From contig NZ_PJJJ01000031.1 in NCBI RefSeq assembly GCF_002929495.1, positions 1-64,000 of the forward strand: a stretch of 64,000 nucleotides of DNA. The letters run 5' to 3'. This document shows, piece after piece, positions 58,772-64,000 of the stretch. Source of the DNA: Cryobacterium sp. Y82. Lineage in GTDB: Bacteria > Actinomycetota > Actinomycetes > Actinomycetales > Microbacteriaceae. A model generated the notes under the pieces. The model was not told where the DNA came from. It did not search any database and was given only the letters and a program-made list of their open reading frames with translations. The translations under genes and the position numbers were made by a program. Position 1 is the first letter of the stretch. Every line of letters begins with the position of its first letter.

Positions 58772-59497
58772 TTAGAGCACCGGGCGATTGCCGGTGATTG
58801 CCGTGCCAATTCTTAGGTGTGTCGCCCCTTCGAGCACGGCAGCCGCGTAGTCCTGGCTCATTCCCATCGACAGCGCGGTGGCCGACGGGGCCTGCTTACG
58901 GATCTGTTCGCTGAGTTCGCGAACATAGGCGAAAGCACGCCGCGGCTCTTCGCCCAACGGAGCGACGGCCATGAGCCCGAGCAGACGCACGCCGGGGGCG
59001 GCGAGAGCGCTGTCTACCAGGGCCGACAGGTTCGTGGGAGGAACGCCTCCGCGCGCCGCGTCATCCGTCAAATTCACCTGGATGAAGCAATCAATCGTCG
59101 ATTCTTCAGAGGCAAGTGCGGTCACGAGAGACTCGCGATCGACCGAGTGGATGACGTTGGCGTACGCCCGCACCTGGCGCGCCTTCTTACCCTGTACCTG
59201 CCCGACAAAATGCCAGACCAGGTCGAGATCGGAAAGCGACGCGGCCTTGGACTGCGCTTCCTGGTGCCGGTTCTCCCCCATGTTGCGCACACCGAGCGCA
59301 TAAAGCTCTTCAAGCAGTGAGACCGGGTGGAATTTGGTGACAACGATCGTGGTGATGTCCGCCGGCTCGCGGCCCGCTGTTCGGGCAGCATCGACGACAC
59401 CAACGCGCACTGTGTCCAAACGGGTTGCCAGATCGCGCGGTGCTGACGTGTTCGATGCCGGTTCCAAGGGTGCTCCGTTAGGAAATTCCAGGCTCAT
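58772..59497 (-). CDS. YggS family pyridoxal phosphate homeostasis protein
   Basis: The 241-residue protein is a single TIM-barrel PLP-binding protein (PLPBP/YggS), with the PLP lysine in IVVTKFHP and GENRHQEAQSK, WHFVGQVQGKKARQ and a C-terminal SMGMSQDY. It has no catalytic domain and controls free PLP. It follows ftsZ here without the laccase-domain gene (pgeF/ylmD) often found between them. Confidence 0.94.
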   Translation of the reverse strand: MSLEFPNGAPLEPASNTSAPRDLATRLDTVRVGVVDAARTAGREPADITTIVVTKFHPVSLLEELYALGVRNMGENRHQEAQSKAASLSDLDLVWHFVGQVQGKKARQVRAYANVIHSVDRESLVTALASEESTIDCFIQVNLTDDAARGGVPPTNLSALVDSALAAPGVRLLGLMAVAPLGEEPRRAFAYVRELSEQIRKQAPSATALSMGMSQDYAAAVLEGATHLRIGTAITGNRPVL

Positions 59498-59545
59498 GCT
59501 GCTCTGTCCGTTGCGTGCGGCCGATGCGTGTGGTTCGAGTGGTGA

Positions 59546-59586
59546 AGAAAAAGGTGTATCCCGGAGCCGACGTGCTCGGCTCCGGG
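59546..59586 (-). terminator. Rho-independent terminator of ftsZ
   Basis: A perfect 11-bp stem (CCCGGAGCCGA with its complement, 5-base loop) lies just after the ftsZ stop and, on the minus strand, is followed by ATACACCTTTTT. It would separate ftsZ from yggS, at least in part. Confidence 0.8.
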
Positions 59587-59602
59587 AGTACCTGACATCG
59601 AC

Positions 59603-60814
59603 TTATTTGAGGAAGTCGGGGATGTCCAGGTCGTCGGCCTCTTCTTCAAAGGCCGGGTCGGCAACGGTCACGCCGTTACCAGCGTCAGACCCTCCCCAGA
59701 CGGAGGCTGCGAGCTCGCCGTCGCTGTAGCTGCCAGAGTCGGTCGCCGGGGCTCCCGTGGCGCTGAGCGCGGATGCTGCCGCGCCGGCCGTTGCGGACCC
59801 GGCGCCGGCTGCAATTCCAGCGGCCACCAGGTCGGCACGACGCACCTCGACCGCTTTGGCGCCGGGCTCACCACCGTCGAAGCCGGCAGCGATAACGGTG
59901 ACCCGTACCTCGTCGCCCAGGGTGTCGTCGATGACAGCACCGAAAATGATATTGGCTTCGGGGTGCACGGCTTCCTGCACGAGGCGGGCCGCATCGTTGA
60001 TCTCGAAGATTCCCAGGTTGGATCCGCCCTGGATCGACAGGAGTACGCCGTGTGCGCCGTCGATCGAGGCTTCAAGCAGGGGCGACGCGACGGCGAGTTC
60101 GGCTGCCTTGATCGCACGGTCGGCTCCGCGAGCCGAGCCGATGCCCATGAGGGCCGAGCCAGCGCCCTGCATGACCGACTTGACGTCGGCGAAGTCGAGG
60201 TTGATCAGGCCGGGAGTGGTGATCAGGTCGGTGATGCCCTGCACACCGGCGAGGAGCACCTGGTCAGCGGTCGCAAAGGCCTCGAGCATACTGATGCCGC
60301 GGTCGCTGATTTCAAGCAGGCGATCGTTGGGCACGACGATAAGGGTGTCGACCTCGTTCTTGAGCGAGGCCACACCGGTTTCGGCCTGGGCCTGGCGGCG
60401 CTTGCCCTCAAAGCCGAACGGCTTGGTGACAACACCGATGGTGAGCGCGCCGATCGACTTGGCGATACGGGCGACGACGGGGGCGCCACCGGTTCCGGTG
60501 CCACCACCCTCGCCGGCGGTGACGAAGACCATGTCGGCCCCGGCGAGGGCTTCCTCGATCTCCTCGGCGTGATCCTCGGCGGCGCGCCGACCCACCTCAG
60601 GGTCTGCGCCGGCACCGAGGCCGCGGGTGAGGTCACGACCGACGTCGAGTTTGACGTCGGCGTCGCTCATGAGCAGGGCCTGGGCATCCGTATTGATGGC
60701 GATGAACTCGACACCGCGGAGGCCCAATTCGATCATGCGGTTGACGGCGTTGACACCGCCACCGCCGATACCGACAACCTTGATGACGGCTAGATAATTT
60801 TGATTGTTTGACAC
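59603..60814 (-). CDS. ftsZ: Cell division protein FtsZ
   Basis: Tubulin-like GTPase that forms the Z ring. The 403-residue protein has [12 protein letters not shown], the [10 protein letters not shown] tubulin signature (near 104-113), NPD-like and T7-loop sequence ([14 protein letters not shown]), and a C-terminal peptide (DLDIPDFLK) that would bind SepF and FtsW partners. The leader upstream contains a perfect inverted repeat. Confidence 0.98.
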   Translation of the reverse strand: MSNNQNYLAVIKVVGIGGGGVNAVNRMIELGLRGVEFIAINTDAQALLMSDADVKLDVGRDLTRGLGAGADPEVGRRAAEDHAEEIEEALAGADMVFVTAGEGGGTGTGGAPVVARIAKSIGALTIGVVTKPFGFEGKRRQAQAETGVASLKNEVDTLIVVPNDRLLEISDRGISMLEAFATADQVLLAGVQGITDLITTPGLINLDFADVKSVMQGAGSALMGIGSARGADRAIKAAELAVASPLLEASIDGAHGVLLSIQGGSNLGIFEINDAARLVQEAVHPEANIIFGAVIDDTLGDEVRVTVIAAGFDGGEPGAKAVEVRRADLVAAGIAAGAGSATAGAAASALSATGAPATDSGSYSDGELAASVWGGSDAGNGVTVADPAFEEEADDLDIPDFLK

Positions 60815-60836
60815 GTCCGGCCTCCGGGTGGAACTC

Positions 60837-60857
60837 TAAACCTCTAGTCGAGGTTTA
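60837..60857. promoter_or_regulatory. Perfect inverted repeat in the ftsZ leader
   Basis: TAAACCTC-N5-GAGGTTTA, 8-bp arms with a 5-base spacer, lies 23-43 bp upstream of the ftsZ start codon. It is not followed by a T run, so it is more like an operator or a 5' leader hairpin than a terminator. No known regulator can be assigned. Confidence 0.55.
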
Positions 60858-60964
60858 AAGTTATGCTGAGTATGCAATTCCTGATTACGAAAGTATGCGG
60901 GCGCGGCTTGTCGCTGGGGAGGTGCGCCCGCGTGTCGCGAAGAACGCGCAGAATCCGTGGCGAA

Positions 60965-62119
60965 CTAGCGCAACACCGCGCTGTCGGGCGATGACACGTC
61001 GTACTCATTGACCGTGCCGGCGGGGTGCCCGACCAGCAGGGCGGCGAGCACGATGGCTTTGTACTCGGATTTTTCCGGGCTGCCCCAGACCACCCGCTCA
61101 CCACCGAGCAGGCTCAGTGTGACATCGTCGGTGGTAACGGCAGTCACCGCGTCCAACTGGGTACGGATGCTTTCGGGCAGCACTGCGAGAACCGCGGCGG
61201 CCGCCTTGAATCCGGCGCTCGAGCTTCCGTCCGGCGCGTCGATGAGAGGGTAGCCCGCCGTGCGCTCCGGCGTCGTTTCAATGATCACCCCGGCGGCGTC
61301 GACGAGGTCGAATCCGGTCGGACCGGCGAGCACACCCACGGGTACCCGTTCGACGATGCGCACCACGAGTGTGCCCGGCGGACGACTCTCGGTGACGTAG
61401 CTCTGAATCAACGTGAACTGAGACAGTTCACGCTTGACCAGGTTGCTGTCGATCAGGGGCAGCGGGGTTCCGAGCTCCTCGGAAAGCGCTGCCACCACAT
61501 CCGCCGCCGCAATGCGGCTCGTGCCGACAACCTCTATGGTACGCAGAGCCATCAGGGGTGAATAGGCCGCCCCGATGATGAGCGCGAAAGCGAGAAGAAT
61601 TGAACCGACACCGAGAATCCACGCGGTGCGCCGACGACGCGCGCGCCCGGTAAACCGCCGCACTTCGGCCCGTTCGAACCGTTTCCGAGCGCGCTGGGCC
61701 GCCCGCAGTAACGACCGGGCCGCGCGGGCACCTGCACTGCCGCCGGAGGGCTCCTGGGGCCCGCCTGCCTGCATCGAAACAGCAGGCACCGCGTGAGGCA
61801 AAACCGACACGGGCGCAGCGGATGCGTCTCCCCCAAAGAGAACGATCGGCTCCGTCGTCGTGTCGGACGCGTTGAACGGCTTCGGCGCGCGCTTCGCTGG
61901 AGCGGCGCCCCCTCCGCGCGCAGCCTTCGGCGCTCTCGACGAGAAAAGCTGCTTCCGTGGCGGCCCCGCTGGCGCCCGCGCCGCGTCAGTATCCGTCGGC
62001 GGCGTGGACGTCGGTTTAACTCGCGGCGAGTCCGCAGCCCGTTTCGGGGCAGGAGCGGCCGGGCGAGCCGACTCGGTAGGCGGCTGGCCCGGCCGATCGA
62101 AGCTGGCCGGTCGCCTCAC
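60965..62119 (-). CDS. ftsQ: Cell division protein FtsQ
   Basis: Bitopic divisome protein of 384 residues. A long cytoplasmic N-terminus (about 165 residues, rich in Pro, Ala and Arg) is followed by one transmembrane helix (about 167-190), a POTRA domain (LRTIEVVGTSRIAAADVVAALS) and the FtsQ beta domain. The N-terminal part is much longer than in E. coli FtsQ, as in many Actinobacteria. It begins 7 bp after murC and is separated from ftsZ by 150 bp. Confidence 0.93.
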   Translation of the reverse strand: MRRPASFDRPGQPPTESARPAAPAPKRAADSPRVKPTSTPPTDTDAARAPAGPPRKQLFSSRAPKAARGGGAAPAKRAPKPFNASDTTTEPIVLFGGDASAAPVSVLPHAVPAVSMQAGGPQEPSGGSAGARAARSLLRAAQRARKRFERAEVRRFTGRARRRRTAWILGVGSILLAFALIIGAAYSPLMALRTIEVVGTSRIAAADVVAALSEELGTPLPLIDSNLVKRELSQFTLIQSYVTESRPPGTLVVRIVERVPVGVLAGPTGFDLVDAAGVIIETTPERTAGYPLIDAPDGSSSAGFKAAAAVLAVLPESIRTQLDAVTAVTTDDVTLSLLGGERVVWGSPEKSEYKAIVLAALLVGHPAGTVNEYDVSSPDSAVLR

Positions 62120-62126
62120 CGCCGCC

Positions 62127-63548
62127 TCATCCGCGTACTTTTTCGAGCGAGGCGAGCAGCTGGGGCACGATACGGTTCACGTCGCCGCAGCCGAGGGTCA
62201 CGACGAAGTCACCGTCGCGGGCGATACTGGCGAGGTAGTCGGCGGCATCCTGCCAGTCGGGCACGTAGGCCACGTGGGACGGGTCGCGGAACCGTTCGGA
62301 GACAAGCGCGCCGGTGACACCGGGTTCTGGGTCTTCGCGGGCGCCGTAAACGCCGAGCACGATGGTCTGGTCGGCGAAGGTCTCGAGGGTCTCGGCGAAT
62401 TCCTGGGCGAACAGGCGGGTGCGGCTGTACAGGTGCGGCTGGTGCACGGCGATGATGCGGCCAGCACCGACGACGGTGCGGGCTGCGGCGAGAGCGGCGG
62501 CGACCTCGGTCGGGTGGTGGGCGTAGTCGTCATAGACGCTGACGCCGCCGACCGTACCGTGTAGTTCGAACCGACGCTGGGTGCCACCGAAGCCGGCGAT
62601 CGCGTCGAGGCTGGCGGCGGGATCGAAGCCGAGGCCGACCAGCACAGCGAAGGCGCCGGCCGCATTGATCGCGTTGTGTTTGCCGGGGATGCGCAGAGTG
62701 GCGCTGTAATCCTGGCCTCGCCAGGCAACGCTGAAGCTGACCGGACCGGTCGTGGTGATGGAGTGCACGCGCACTGTGGAATCGGGGTGCTCGCCAAACG
62801 TGACCACGCGGGCAGCGGCATCCGCGTCGCTCAGGCCGGCAATGAGGGCCGCGGTGACCCTCACCGCGCCGACGTCGTCGGAGGAGATGACGACGAGTTC
62901 GCTGGCATTCCGACTGAATTCGACGAAAGCGGCCTCAAAGGCTTCGAGCGAGCCGTAGTGGTCGAGATGGTCGGGGTCAACGTTTGTGACCAGGGCAACT
63001 GCCGTGTCGTACAGTAGAAAAGAACCATCGGATTCGTCGGCTTCGACCACGAACAGGTCGTCGGCGCCACTCGCGGAGCTCACCCCGAGCGATTCGATCA
63101 CGCCACCATTGACAAAGCTCGGGTCCTGGCCGAGGCCGAGCAGACCGGTGACGATCATGCCGGTGGAGGTGGTCTTGCCGTGTGCGCCGGCGACCGATAC
63201 CAGGCGGTGCTGGCGGATGAGCCAGGCCAGGGCCTGCGCGCGGTGCAGCACCGGCAGGCCGCGTTCATTCGCGAGCACGTACTCGGGGTTGTCCTGCCAG
63301 AGGGCGCCGGTGACAACGAGCGAGTCGGCGGTGCCGACGTTGGCGGCAGTATGCCCGATGTACACGGTCGCGCCGAGTTCCCGCAGGGCCTTCACGTTCG
63401 GTGAATCCTTCGCATCCGACCCGGTGACCGTGTAGCCCCGGTTCAGGAACAGCCGAGCGATGCCACTCATGCCGGATCCGCCGACGCCCACGAAGTGCAC
63501 ACTTCCGAGCTTGTCGGGAATGATCAGGTTGAGGTCTGGTTTGATCAC
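62127..63548 (-). CDS. murC: UDP-N-acetylmuramate--L-alanine ligase
   Basis: Mur ligase that adds L-Ala to UDP-MurNAc. The 473-residue protein has the N-terminal nucleotide-binding loop [12 protein letters not shown], Mur-ligase P-loop GAHGKTTST (in [12 protein letters not shown]), [12 protein letters not shown] and DDYAHHPTE. It follows murG by 74 bp; murB is not between murC and ftsQ. Confidence 0.97.
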   Translation of the reverse strand: MIKPDLNLIIPDKLGSVHFVGVGGSGMSGIARLFLNRGYTVTGSDAKDSPNVKALRELGATVYIGHTAANVGTADSLVVTGALWQDNPEYVLANERGLPVLHRAQALAWLIRQHRLVSVAGAHGKTTSTGMIVTGLLGLGQDPSFVNGGVIESLGVSSASGADDLFVVEADESDGSFLLYDTAVALVTNVDPDHLDHYGSLEAFEAAFVEFSRNASELVVISSDDVGAVRVTAALIAGLSDADAAARVVTFGEHPDSTVRVHSITTTGPVSFSVAWRGQDYSATLRIPGKHNAINAAGAFAVLVGLGFDPAASLDAIAGFGGTQRRFELHGTVGGVSVYDDYAHHPTEVAAALAAARTVVGAGRIIAVHQPHLYSRTRLFAQEFAETLETFADQTIVLGVYGAREDPEPGVTGALVSERFRDPSHVAYVPDWQDAADYLASIARDGDFVVTLGCGDVNRIVPQLLASLEKVRG

Positions 63549-63622
63549 CGTGGTGCGCTCTTCTCGATTGAAGCTAAAAAAACAGTTCGTGTGGGCACTA
63601 CGTTACGCGTGCCAACCGGCGT

Positions 63623-64000
63623 TCAGGTCGTGAGCGCCTCGTGAATCAGATCGATCATCTGCGCGGTGCCGTCCAACACGCCAACGGATGCCGCAGCTCT
63701 CCCCATTGCCGCCAGCCTTGCTCGGTCACCCAACAGGGTCACCAACTCACCCTGGACGAAGGCCGGCACGAAGTCCTTGTCGTGGACCAGGATGCCCCCA
63801 CCGGCCGCCAGCACCGGCGCAGCGTTGAAACGCTGTTCGCCATTGCCGACCGGGTAGGGCACGTACACGGCCGCAATACCGAGCGCACACAGCTCGCTCA
63901 CCGTCGCCGATCCGGCCCGCGTCACGGCGAAATCAGCCGCCGCGAGGGCGAGATCCATGCGGTCGCAGTACGCGACCAGGTGATAGTTCGGCAGGTGCGG
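63623..64000 (-). CDS. murG: MurG, C-terminal part (cut by the window end)
   Basis: UDP-GlcNAc:lipid I transferase that makes lipid II. Only the last 125 codons are in the window. The frame runs through the right edge, reading HLPNYHLVAYCDRMDLALAA and then FAVTRAGSATVSELCALGI, the conserved C-domain motif that binds UDP-GlcNAc. The ATG at 63958 is internal and not the start. Confidence 0.94.
   Translation of the reverse strand, partial: PHLPNYHLVAYCDRMDLALAAADFAVTRAGSATVSELCALGIAAVYVPYPVGNGEQRFNAAPVLAAGGGILVHDKDFVPAFVQGELVTLLGDRARLAAMGRAAASVGVLDGTAQMIDLIHEALTT

Noticed and set aside
1..64000. tRNA, rRNA, CRISPR, transposase or prophage genes
   Set aside because: None found by eye: no conserved tRNA arms with CCA-end context, no regular repeat-spacer array, and no transposase or integrase motifs in any frame.

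Overview
The window is a stretch of high-GC actinobacterial chromosome. Gene content and order point to the family Microbacteriaceae: a DUF222/HNH ('13E12') protein, a wag31-type divIVA, the run ftsZ-yggS-sepF-yggT-divIVA-lspA, hrcA-dnaJ-rsmE-HIT-phoH-ybeY-CNNM-era, cydABDC, and many GTG/TTG starts. I see no rRNA, tRNA, CRISPR array, prophage or transposase. Most genes are on the minus strand, many joined by 1-4 bp stop/start overlaps.

Layout. 0-2.3 kb: a DUF222/HNH protein whose 3' end runs into a duplicated repeat. 2.3-9.7 kb: minus-strand block hrcA, dnaJ, rsmE, HIT, phoH, ybeY, CNNM/CBS protein, era, with a CIRCE-like operator upstream of hrcA. 9.7-16.7 kb: two DUF4870 proteins, hemW, a DUF1990 protein, lepA, an amidohydrolase and an alpha/beta hydrolase. 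16.7-30.9 kb: a decayed S66 peptidase gene, rpsT, holA, comEA, comEC, leuS, pabB and dedA. Here the usual comEA-comEC-holA order is broken by a 3 kb piece with an intact L-serine dehydratase gene between two truncated genes (C-terminal half of a sarcosine oxidase alpha subunit, C-terminus of a GntR/FCD regulator). comEC itself is cut by one in-frame stop codon.

30.9-38.2 kb: cytochrome bd operon cydABDC on the minus strand, divergent from a BlaI-family repressor and an M56 membrane metallopeptidase. The intergenic region carries three copies of the palindrome TTCTAC-N5-GTAGAA; the third copy fills the spacer of a good promoter for the repressor. This is the most system-like signal in the window: a BlaI/M56 pair probably controlling cytochrome bd. 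38.2-47.3 kb: an osmoprotectant-type ABC transporter, a TetR regulator, an App1-type phosphatase and an NMT1/ThiY-like ABC transporter of unknown substrate. 47.4-57.1 kb: pyrD, nrdR, hisD, a flavin reductase, an acyltransferase, dnaE, an RluA-family pseudouridine synthase and lspA. 57.1-64.0 kb: the division and wall cluster divIVA, yggT, sepF, yggS, ftsZ, ftsQ, murC and the 3' part of murG, cut by the window end.

Across the window the octamer GCATCCGC (or its complement) occurs about 26 times by eye, against about 4 expected from base composition, in both orientations.
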